Below are positions 7,401 to 12,216 of a stretch of DNA of 12,216 nucleotides, piece after piece (the stretch's first letter is position 1; the number at the start of each line of letters is the position of its first letter). The stretch lies in contig DATKDU010000021.1 in NCBI GenBank assembly GCA_035512595.1, positions 1 through 12,216 on the forward strand. The letters are read 5' to 3'. The stretch comes from DATKDU01 sp035512595. Lineage in GTDB: Bacteria; Planctomycetota; Planctomycetia; Pirellulales; Pirellulaceae. The position numbers and the translations under genes are program-made. The notes beneath the pieces were generated by a model, which was not told the DNA's origin, did not search any database, and worked only from the letters and a program-made list of their open reading frames with translations.

Positions 7401-7815
7401 GCCGCTCCTCCGCCTTCTGCCGCTCGTTGAGCTGCCGCAGATACTCCTCCGCGCTGCGCCGCTCCAGCCACTGCGGCAATAGCGGCGCGAGGGCCACCAG
7501 CGCGACCCACGCCGTCACGGCCATCAGCAGCTTGGCGGTCGTGGCCAGGTCGGGAAGGTTGAGTATGTCGCCGAACGCCCCCAGCAAGTGCGCCGCGCTG
7601 GCCGCGATCAAAAAGCTGGCGATCACCCACCACACCGGGGCGATGCGTAGCTGCTTGCGGCGGAAGGCAACGCTGGCAATCAGCCCCAAGAGGAGCAGAA
7701 ACGCCAGGCATAACAGGGCCTCGCTGGCGACTTCGATCCAGGCGGGGAACGACCACTGCGCACAAAGTGCGCCTGCGTTCATCCCGTTGATTGGTATGGC
7801 TAGCGTGCGTCCCAT
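4468..7815 (-). CDS. Membrane hybrid histidine kinase (ethylene-receptor-like TM, 2 PAS, HisKA, HATPase, 2 REC, HPt)
   Basis: The 1115-residue protein carries a full phosphorelay. Domains: three membrane spans (about 27-50, 60-80, 94-114), PAS1 (157-271), PAS2 (283-420), HisKA (439-506, H450 in MSHEVRTP), HATPase (551-685: two N-box Asn in NLVGN, G1 DTGIGIP, G2 GGTGLGLAI), receiver 1 (704-827, D759), receiver 2 (847-973, D898) and HPt (1003-1110, H1053 in AAHTIRGSMRYFGA). The membrane domain resembles the ethylene-binding domain of ETR1. H76 matches the ETR1 copper-ligand His, but the partner Cys is A72. Two segments, residues about 384-407 and 584-607, are encoded by repeat elements. I chose ATG at 7815: GGAG lies 7 nt upstream, a promoter-like site precedes it, and the 35 extra codons of the longer frame (to 7920) are translated repeat. 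It heads the minus-strand signalling cluster. All catalytic residues are present. Confidence 0.93.
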   Translation of the reverse strand: MGRTLAIPINGMNAGALCAQWSFPAWIEVASEALLCLAFLLLLGLIASVAFRRKQLRIAPVWWVIASFLIAASAAHLLGAFGDILNLPDLATTAKLLMAVTAWVALVALAPLLPQWLERRSAEEYLRQLNERQKAEERLLESVAQRDSVARALRAREAAYQSLVESLPLNVFHKDLQGRFVSANQRFCETLGKPLEEILGRTDFDFFPEHQCQKYRRDDDHVLNTGETLEDIEAYFKPTGEKLFVQVLKAPVRDEEGGIVGVQGMFWDVTARMAADEAARLSDARFRKLVHSSLIGVFVARLDGSILEVNDAFLDIVGYSREDFEQGRVRWDALTPAEHRANDERAIEQLHATGTCLPWEKEYIHKDGRRVPILVGVTMLDGAKESGVSDQRSGASDLNPEPRTLNPEECICFVLDITRQKHTEQELMAAKEAADAANQAKSQFLANMSHEVRTPMNAIIGLTELVLNSQLTQRQTDYLKMVLQSGESLLSIINDVLDFSKVESGKIELEEMPLRVRECIGDALKSLALRAHAKGLELALDIYSDVPEWVLGDAGRLRQIVINLVGNAIKFTPAGEVVVTVEAIAECGVRNAEYESNPQSAIPNPQSCELHFCVSDTGIGIPPEKVDKVFEAFEQADSSTTRQYGGTGLGLAIVKRLVELMQGRVWIESELGKGSQFHFSVQLPLCDAPSPKDETPRRTAIRGTRCLVVDDNATNRRILDEILESWDMLPTCADSGASALAALRAGVEAGQRFELVLTDINMPGMDGFSLIEQMRADPELAESIVIILTSGDRPNDTGRAEKLGVSQRLLKPVKQSELFDAIAASLGMTVSEPETAAVEEAPAAVRPLKILLAEDSLVNQRLAVGLLERHHHQIIVANNGQEAIDALAREPFDLVLMDLQMPELDGLEATRRIRAREQQPGDGDRPAHVPIIAMTAHALKGDRERCLAAGMDEYVSKPIRESQLLAALRAVLGERGPAFRFSSPELPAQLGARNAQPETSVIDWKAALETCGGDHALLRDIVEAFLEEEPRRVAEIRRGIEQADFELLNRAAHTIRGSMRYFGAKRVYDRAQALEQMGANRSLEGADVEVCLLEQELEKLLPHLVDYVQGKGGPV
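5997..6066. repeat. Intragenic heptamer palindrome in the HATPase coding region
   Basis: Ten consecutive 7-mers: ATTGCGG-type units from 5997 to about 6031, a short centre (about 6032-6038), then CCGCAAT/CCGCACT-type units (6039-6066). The 28-bp arms 5997-6024 and 6039-6066 pair at 24 of 28 positions. In the kinase frame they encode residues about 584-607 (AECGVRNAEYE then SNPQSAIPNPQS), between the strand VVVTVEA and the strand LHFCVSDTG that leads into G1. Related kinases usually have a short variable loop here (family knowledge). Confidence 0.9.
6596..6665. repeat. Intragenic heptamer element in the PAS2 coding region
   Basis: Ten consecutive 7-mers: four GGGTTCA-type units (6596-6623, one GGGTTCG), GGTCGGA, AGCTCCT, then GACCTCT, GATCGCT, GACGCCT and GATTCCT. 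The first unit is the same heptamer as in the 3221-3517 spacer. In the kinase frame it encodes residues about 384-407 (SGVSDQRSGASD then LNPEPRTLNP), between the PAS strands VPILVGVTMLDG and CICFVLDIT, which are normally joined by a short turn. Confidence 0.9.
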
Positions 7816-7822
7816 CGTCCCG

Positions 7823-7826
7823 CTCC
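7823..7826 (-). promoter_or_regulatory. Shine-Dalgarno GGAG deciding the kinase start
   Basis: On the minus strand GGAG is followed by 7 nt and then ATG at 7815. The longer frame starting at 7920 and the downstream ATG at 7782 have no comparable site. This supports 7815 as the translation start. Confidence 0.55.
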
Positions 7827-7834
7827 GGCGTTTG

Positions 7835-7863
7835 AGTGTACTGCCGCGGGAATGCGGTAGCAA
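7835..7863 (-). promoter_or_regulatory. Candidate sigma70-type promoter for the hybrid kinase cluster
   Basis: On the minus strand TTGCTA (7863-7858) is followed after 17 bp by TACACT (7840-7835), 4/6 matches in each hexamer. A start near 7828 gives a leader of about 13 nt containing the GGAG site. The -35 lies 7 bp from the heptamer palindrome at 7871, which would sit immediately upstream of the promoter. Confidence 0.4.
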
Positions 7864-7870
7864 ACGTTCG

Positions 7871-7961
7871 ATTGCGGATTGCAGATTGCGGATTGCGGAT
7901 TGCAGATTGCGGATTGCCAACTAGAGAATCCGCAATCCGCAATCTCCAATCCGCAATGGAT
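7871..7961. repeat. Heptamer palindrome between divergent kinase and glycosyltransferase genes
   Basis: Thirteen consecutive 7-mers: seven ATTGCGG/ATTGCAG/ATTGCCA units (7871-7919), a centre ACTAGAG (7920-7926), then AATCCGC, AATCCGC, AATCTCC, AATCCGC and AATGGAT (7927-7961). The two arms are reverse complements in phase. It uses the same unit as the intragenic element at 5997-6066. It lies between the two candidate divergent promoters. No gene is supported here; the reading frame through it gives only repeated AIRNLQS. Confidence 0.95.
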
Positions 7962-7973
7962 GCCCCACAATCG

Positions 7974-8001
7974 TTGACTCCCCCCGAGAGCCTCTTACAA
8001 T
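7974..8001 (+). promoter_or_regulatory. Candidate sigma70-type promoter for the glycosyltransferase operon
   Basis: TTGACT (7974-7979) and TACAAT (7996-8001) are separated by 16 bp, each 5/6 matches to consensus. A start near 8008 leaves a leader of about 36 nt before ATG 8044. It lies 12 bp after the heptamer palindrome. Confidence 0.5.
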
Positions 8002-8043
8002 TGAGCGTACCCGCCTGGCACCTATCCTCATCTCGCCATACCG

Positions 8044-8781
8044 ATGCCTGCCCGCTGCCTCACCGCTCTGCCTGTCTACAACGAAGCCCGTCACGTCAAC
8101 GGAGTGCTCGAGCAGGTCCTGCGCTACTGCCGCCAGGTCCTCGTCGTCGATGACGGCTCCAGCGACGGCACGGCGGAGATTTTGGCGGCTCGCGACGATC
8201 TCCAGGTCGTGACACACGAAGAAAACCGGGGCTACGGGGCGGCACTCTTGACCGCGTTCGATTACGCGGTGCGTAACGGTTACGACAAGCTGGTGACGAT
8301 CGACTGCGACGGCCAGCACGAGCCGCTGCGAATTCCGCAGTTTTTCGATGCCTGCACGGGCGACGTCGATATCGTCTCCGGCAGCCGCTATCTGGAACAG
8401 TTCGCAGGGGACAGCCTGCCGCCGGAGCAGCGGCGGCGGGTCAACGAGCAGGTGACGGCCGAGCTGAACCGCCGGCTGGGCTTGAATCTGACCGACGCTT
8501 TCTGCGGCTTCAAGTGCTACCGCGTGGGGGCGCTTGAGAAGCTGAAGATCAGCGAGCCGGGGTATGCCATGCCGCTGGAAGTGTGGGTCCAGGCGGCGCA
8601 CGCCGGGCTGAAGATCATCGAGCTGCCGGTGCCGCTGATCTATCTGGATGAGAAGCGGTCGTTCGGCGGGGTGCTGGACGACGCGCAGACGCGGCTGGAG
8701 TATTATCACCTGACGCTCGACCGGGCGATTGCGTCGGTGCAGTCGGCCGGCTTCTGCGTCGGTTCTGTCTGCGGAGAGTAG
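8044..8781 (+). CDS. Family 2 glycosyltransferase (DPM1/dolichyl-phosphate-sugar-synthase-like)
   Basis: The 245-residue protein is a single GT-A domain with no membrane span. Motifs: N-terminal ALPVYNEA (8-15), nucleotide-binding VVDDGSSDGT (34-43), DCDGQHEP (87-94) holding the metal-binding DxD (D87/D89), and SGSRY (112-116). A later FCGFKCYR (153-160) is typical of the polyprenyl-phosphate mannose/glucose synthase branch. It should transfer a sugar from a nucleotide donor, perhaps to polyprenyl phosphate (inference from family; the acceptor cannot be read from sequence). Members with C-terminal membrane segments exist; this one lacks them. The start at 8044 is the first ATG after a promoter-like site. 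The next gene begins 8 bp after the stop, so the two are probably translated from one mRNA. Confidence 0.92.
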   Translation: MPARCLTALPVYNEARHVNGVLEQVLRYCRQVLVVDDGSSDGTAEILAARDDLQVVTHEENRGYGAALLTAFDYAVRNGYDKLVTIDCDGQHEPLRIPQFFDACTGDVDIVSGSRYLEQFAGDSLPPEQRRRVNEQVTAELNRRLGLNLTDAFCGFKCYRVGALEKLKISEPGYAMPLEVWVQAAHAGLKIIELPVPLIYLDEKRSFGGVLDDAQTRLEYYHLTLDRAIASVQSAGFCVGSVCGE

Positions 8782-8789
8782 TTTTCGCG

Positions 8790-10439
8790 ATGACCGCGGC
8801 GGACGTTCCAATTCGTTCCCGCCGTATTCGTGCCCCGAAGGAAGACGGCGCGGCACTCATCGATCCGCCGCTATCTGAGGCGGTCAAGCTCGTCGAGGCG
8901 AATCGCAAGCTGGCCCAGACGTGGGATCGGGCCAGCGGCTTGCCACTGCGTTCATGGCGACAGTCGGCCAGAGGTGCGTTAGGAGTCGAGGAAGATTCAC
9001 GACCCCTCATCTTTTCGGGGCATCAGCCGACGCTGTTTCATCCCGGAGTCTGGTTAAAAAACTTTGTGCTGAACCAGATCGCACAGATGGTTGGAGGCGC
9101 TGGGTTTAACCTGATCGTCGACAACGACAACAGCAGGCAATCCGGTATCTCTGTCCCGACCGGAACAATCCAGTCTCCTGCAGTTGCCCACATCCCACTC
9201 GACCAATCGGCGGTCGAGTTGCCGTTTGAAGAACGCAGAATCGTCGATCGCCAAATGATGGCCGAGTTTCCCCGGCGGGTCCACGCAGCATACGATCCGC
9301 TGCAAACGTTGTCCTCCGGTCGTCGTCCGAGATTGTTGATCGACGAGCTTTGGCCGTTCGTTGAAGAATCATTGCACAAACCCCCGCGAATCGATCTGCT
9401 GACGGCTTTGCCTGGCGACTCTGTGTTCGTGCGAGACAGCATCGTGCTCGGTGATTGTTTGGCCCGCGCGCGGCACCACTTCGAACGACGCTTAGGCCTT
9501 TCTACTCAGGAGATTCCGCTGAGCTATTTGTGTTATGCAGGGCCGTTCATGGACTTTGTCGACCATTTGCTGCTTCGGTGGCCCGAACTTCACGCCCATT
9601 ACAATGCAACCCTCGCCGAATACCGGTTGGTTAACCACATCCGCAGCCACGTGCATCCGGCTCCCGATTTAGTTGCCGATGGATCCTGGCTGGAAGCTCC
9701 GCTGTGGATCTGGGACAAGACGCGTCCACAACGGCGGCGTGCCTTCATGCGACGGGTTGGCAACGGTTGGGAGTTGACGGACCGCGACGGAATTGTGATC
9801 GCCAGAGACGGGGGATCACTTACTCGGGCCGGCGTCATTGGCTGGCGTGAGTCTCAGGTAAAATTCAACGTCAAAGTCCGCCCCCGCGCCCTGATCACCA
9901 CCATGTTCGCCCGCCTGATCCTCTCCGACCTCTTCATCCACGGCATCGGCGGGGCGAAATACGACGAGCTAACGGATGCCCTGATCCGCCGCTTCTTCGG
10001 CATCGAGCCGCCTGCGTATGTCACCGCGACGGCAACGTTCCGGCTGCCCATCGAGCGTCCGCAAACCAGCGAAGAGGACGTCCGCGCCATCGAGCGGCGG
10101 ATTCGCGACACGCTGCACCACGGGGAAACGTTTGTTGATGAACTCACAGGCAATCGCGGAAGCGAGCTGAAACAACTCGCCGCGGAAAAAAAAGAACTGA
10201 TTGCCGCTCGCTGGCAAGAGAAACAAAAGAAAGCGTGGCACGACCGCGTCACCGCGGGCAACGAGCGAATGTCCGCCCTACTGGCAGACGTGCGGCAGCA
10301 GCTCCTCCAGCAGCGCGAAAAACGTCTCGCCGATCTTCACGCGTCGAACCTGCTGGCCCAGCGCGAGTTTTCCTTCATCCTCTTCCCGGAAGAAACTTTG
10401 CCCCGCGCGCTACTGGACTTGTGCGCGGCCAGACCTTAA
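8790..10439 (+). CDS. Conserved protein with distant resemblance to BshC (bacillithiol synthase fold)
   Basis: The 549-residue protein is soluble, with no signal peptide or membrane span. Residues about 73-92 (LIFSGHQPTLFHPGVWLKN) resemble the BshC nucleotide-fold motif 'VV.GQQ.GL..GPLYT..K'. Residues about 365-412, with RPRALITTMFA and FIHGIGGAKYDELTDAL, resemble the BshC segment 'TRPL.QE.L.PT.A.I.GPGE..Y...L'. Residues about 455-525 form a charged coiled coil (KQLAAEKKELIAARWQEKQ), a feature BshC also has. BshC adds cysteine to glucosaminyl-malate; the substrate here is unknown and the similarity is remote, so the function is not assigned. It is coupled to the GT2 gene (8-bp gap; GGAG about 11 nt before ATG). 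Base composition changes inside the gene: the part before about 9870 is visibly less GC-rich than the rest. Confidence 0.88.
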   Translation: MTAADVPIRSRRIRAPKEDGAALIDPPLSEAVKLVEANRKLAQTWDRASGLPLRSWRQSARGALGVEEDSRPLIFSGHQPTLFHPGVWLKNFVLNQIAQMVGGAGFNLIVDNDNSRQSGISVPTGTIQSPAVAHIPLDQSAVELPFEERRIVDRQMMAEFPRRVHAAYDPLQTLSSGRRPRLLIDELWPFVEESLHKPPRIDLLTALPGDSVFVRDSIVLGDCLARARHHFERRLGLSTQEIPLSYLCYAGPFMDFVDHLLLRWPELHAHYNATLAEYRLVNHIRSHVHPAPDLVADGSWLEAPLWIWDKTRPQRRRAFMRRVGNGWELTDRDGIVIARDGGSLTRAGVIGWRESQVKFNVKVRPRALITTMFARLILSDLFIHGIGGAKYDELTDALIRRFFGIEPPAYVTATATFRLPIERPQTSEEDVRAIERRIRDTLHHGETFVDELTGNRGSELKQLAAEKKELIAARWQEKQKKAWHDRVTAGNERMSALLADVRQQLLQQREKRLADLHASNLLAQREFSFILFPEETLPRALLDLCAARP

Positions 10440-10695
10440 GGTGCTCTTAACGTTGAATGCAATTGCCGCGGTTGCCAGCCGCGCAGGTGCAGACGGCGGA
10501 CGATGAGGAGAATGTCGCGGGGACCGACTGAGCTTTCGCATCCAGAGACCGCATCCTGATTGACCCCCGCCCGCGACTCCATTCTCCTTTTCAAGCGCTG
10601 CATCCTTCGCGGCATTGCTCCGCGGCGGAACAGGGGAATACGCGGCCACGACGGCCGCAGGGATGGAGCTCTTCCTTCCGGAAGGATTCGCGGTC
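10440..10695. other. 256-bp stretch without a convincing gene
   Basis: All frames open here give low-complexity basic or Arg/Ala/Pro-rich peptides without recognisable domains, on both strands. A frame extends back from the acyltransferase to a TTG at 10615, and an opposite-strand frame spans 10410-10913, but neither looks like a conserved protein. A small hairpin (GCGGCC 10642-10647 with GGCCGC 10653-10658, 5-nt loop) and the palindrome at 10673-10686 are the only structure seen. No T-tract terminator follows the BshC-like gene. A gene remnant or an unrecognised RNA cannot be excluded. Confidence 0.5.
10673..10686. promoter_or_regulatory. 14-bp perfect palindrome containing the acyltransferase Shine-Dalgarno
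   Basis: TCCTTCCGGAAGGA is self-complementary. Its right half, GGAAGGA, ends 9 nt before the ATG at 10696 and is the best ribosome-binding site for the acyltransferase gene. It could bind a dimeric regulator. As RNA it would only pair intermolecularly or as a tight stem, since there is no loop. Confidence 0.4.
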
Positions 10696-12216
10696 ATGAA
10701 GTCCACGCTTTCCAGGGCAGCGCGCCCTTCGCGCAAGGCCACACGCATCGCCTCGTCCGCTCGTGCCGCCAGGCGCGCCGACGTGTCGGGGTATGAGGGT
10801 GTGAGGGTGTCGGGGTCTGAGAATTCCAGCACCCTGACACCCGCATACCTGCACACTCTCACACCTGCCCCGCACCGCCTCGTCCCCGCTCGCTCCGGCG
10901 ACCACGCGGCCATTCACCAGCTTCTCTTATCGATCTTCCACGGCCCCAGTGCGGCTGAATTTCACGCCCAGCTTGACGAGCCGCTGTACGAGCCGACCGA
11001 CCGGCTGCTGGTCAAGAGCGGCGAGCAGCTCGCGGCCCATCTGCGGATCACCAAACGGCTCCTGCATTTCGGCAGCCTGACCATTCCGGCCGCCGGCTTC
11101 ATGGACCTGGGGACGAGCCACGAATTCCGCTCCCGCGGCTTCGCCACCGCGCTGCTCGATGCGGGGCAGCACCAGGCGATCTGCGAAGGGGCGCTCGTCG
11201 GCCTGACCCGGACCACGGCGCCGGAACTATTCCGCCGGCAGGGCTGGTCGGTCTGCGGCCGGCATTCGTTCTCCGTCGCCAGCCCGCGGCAAGTGCTGGC
11301 CCACTTTTGCAGCCGCTTCCCGCAGGACGAGCCGGCGCTGGCGGACGAGGAGCAGGCGGTCTCGCCGCTGGCGGATCGATCCGAGCCGCCGATCCTCGTG
11401 CGGCCGCTAAGGCGAATCGAGATGCCCGCCGTGATGGGCATCTACGAGCAGCGCTATGGTGCGGCCTACGGCCCGCTGGTCCGCAGCGACGCCTGGTGGG
11501 ACTGGCTGATGGCCCGCAGCGCTTTCGATCGAGCCTACGTGGCTCTCGCGCAGGGAGATCACGTCGAATTGCCGCAGCTTCTGGCGTCGGTCGTCGGCGC
11601 CGCGTTCGTGAAGGAAGGGCGGATCGTCGAGCTGCTCTCCTTGCCGGGACAAGAGCGGGTCGCGCGGCGGCTGGTGGCGCGGGTCTGCGGCGATGCGGTG
11701 GAATTCAATTCCGCGCAGGTGCGGCTGGATGCTGCGCCGCACGATCCGCTCCATGCGCACTTTGCCGCCGCCGGGGGAAAGACCCACCTGGCGGCCACGC
11801 ACCAGGGGGAAACGTGCATGGCCCGCGTCTTCGATCCGGTCGCCATGCTGCGGCTTTTGGAAGGTGCGCTGCTGTCGCGCGCCAGGGCGGCCGAGCTGCC
11901 GCGGCCTTTCTCGCTGGGGCTCGATGTGTTTTATCACGACGCCGACCTGACGCACGCGCAGGATGCGGACGTGCGCAGCTATCGGCTGGTGATCGGCCAG
12001 CGCGGCGTGAAGCTCACGGCGGGGCATCCCGGCCGCAGCTACTTGTCGCTTCGCCGCCGCGACCTGACGCCGCTGCTGTTGGGCCACTGGAACATCGCCG
12101 AAGCGCTCGCCGCCGGCCGCCTCCGCGCCTCGACCCGCCTGGCCCAGGATGCCGCCGGCATTCTCTTTCCGCAGCTCCCCTGGTATCGCCCGCCGCTGGA
12201 TGAGCTGGTGGCCTAG
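10696..12216 (+). CDS. Eis-like GNAT acyltransferase: two GNAT-type domains plus SCP2-like C-terminal domain
   Basis: The product is 506 residues from ATG 10696. The first conserved GNAT segment begins near residue 60 (HRLVPARSGDHAAIHQLL). Its acetyl-CoA motif lies at about 134-158 (GFMDLGTSHEFRSRGFATAL). A second, weaker GNAT-like domain spans about 231-393. The tail (about 398-506), with YLSLRRRDLTPLLLG and AAGRLRASTRLAQDAAGILF ending in a PWY segment, resembles the SCP2-like C-terminal domain of the Eis family. Eis-type enzymes acetylate amines from acetyl-CoA; the substrate here is unknown. Start choice is uncertain. ATG 10696 has GGAAGGA 9 nt upstream, but residues 1-59 are basic low-complexity sequence plus an octamer repeat, so a later GTG (10783, 10801 or 10807) could be the true start. 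The stop TAG is the last three bases of the window. It may belong with the upstream GT2/BshC-like genes. Confidence 0.85.
   Translation: MKSTLSRAARPSRKATRIASSARAARRADVSGYEGVRVSGSENSSTLTPAYLHTLTPAPHRLVPARSGDHAAIHQLLLSIFHGPSAAEFHAQLDEPLYEPTDRLLVKSGEQLAAHLRITKRLLHFGSLTIPAAGFMDLGTSHEFRSRGFATALLDAGQHQAICEGALVGLTRTTAPELFRRQGWSVCGRHSFSVASPRQVLAHFCSRFPQDEPALADEEQAVSPLADRSEPPILVRPLRRIEMPAVMGIYEQRYGAAYGPLVRSDAWWDWLMARSAFDRAYVALAQGDHVELPQLLASVVGAAFVKEGRIVELLSLPGQERVARRLVARVCGDAVEFNSAQVRLDAAPHDPLHAHFAAAGGKTHLAATHQGETCMARVFDPVAMLRLLEGALLSRARAAELPRPFSLGLDVFYHDADLTHAQDADVRSYRLVIGQRGVKLTAGHPGRSYLSLRRRDLTPLLLGHWNIAEALAAGRLRASTRLAQDAAGILFPQLPWYRPPLDELVA
10789..10869. repeat. Octamer palindrome at the 5' end of the acyltransferase gene
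   Basis: Four 8-mers GGGTATGA, GGGTGTGA, GGGTGTCG and GGGTCTGA (10789-10820), a 9-bp centre GAATTCCAG, then five inverted-type 8-mers CACCCTGA, CACCCGCA, TACCTGCA, CACTCTCA and CACCTGCC (10830-10869). The layout is that of the heptamer elements but with period 8. It stays open in the acyltransferase frame and would encode residues about 32-58, immediately before the first conserved GNAT residue. Confidence 0.82.

Noticed and set aside
7816..7920. 35-codon N-terminal extension of the kinase starting inside the repeat
   Set aside because: It translates only repeat sequence and a basic stretch, lacks a Shine-Dalgarno, and would start upstream of the candidate promoter. ATG 7815 has GGAG at good spacing.
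10615..10695. Upstream TTG start for the acyltransferase
   Set aside because: A TTG start with no ribosome-binding site and a low-complexity product; ATG 10696 is better placed.
10410..10913. Minus-strand open frame of 167 codons opposite the acyltransferase 5' region
   Set aside because: Part of it looks protein-like, but it runs through the octamer repeat and ends over the BshC-like stop, with no recognisable domain or ribosome-binding site. It is not listed as a gene.

Overview
The window looks like chromosome of a GC-rich planctomycete, probably Pirellulales-like. The grounds are the roughly 60-65% GC, the sparse Shine-Dalgarno sites, a planctomycete-style Ala/Pro-rich single-span membrane protein, response regulators fused to SpoIIAB/RsbW-type ATPases, and tandem heptamer repeats in spacers. 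The lineage is inferred; there is no rRNA or other marker gene.

Minus strand, read 7815 down to 1. First comes a very large hybrid histidine kinase (7815-4468): ethylene-receptor-like membrane domain, two PAS, HisKA, HATPase, two receiver domains and an HPt domain. It is followed by two tandem paralogues that each fuse a receiver to a RsbW/SpoIIAB-type ATPase (4419-3517 and 3215-2280), a STAS anti-anti-sigma protein (2266-1871), a single-domain response regulator (1771-1313), and a partial membrane protein that leaves the window (1169-1). Apart from the last gene this reads as one signalling locus, in which a membrane phosphorelay could feed a partner-switching module. No PP2C phosphatase or sigma factor lies in the window.

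Plus strand. A GT2 glycosyltransferase (8044-8781) sits 8 bp before a protein that distantly resembles the bacillithiol enzyme BshC (8790-10439). A 256-bp stretch without a convincing gene follows, then an Eis-like double-GNAT acyltransferase with an SCP2-like tail (about 10696-12216).

The most unusual feature is a family of short-period palindromic repeats at five sites. Each has tandem 7-mers (8-mers at one site) in one orientation, a short centre, then inverted copies. One fills the whole spacer between the two receiver-ATPase genes. One separates the divergent kinase and glycosyltransferase genes. One lies at the 5' end of the acyltransferase gene. Two sit in frame inside the histidine kinase, one in PAS2 and one in the ATP-binding domain. 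Coding sequence has therefore apparently absorbed a spreading, normally intergenic element twice in one gene without losing frame.
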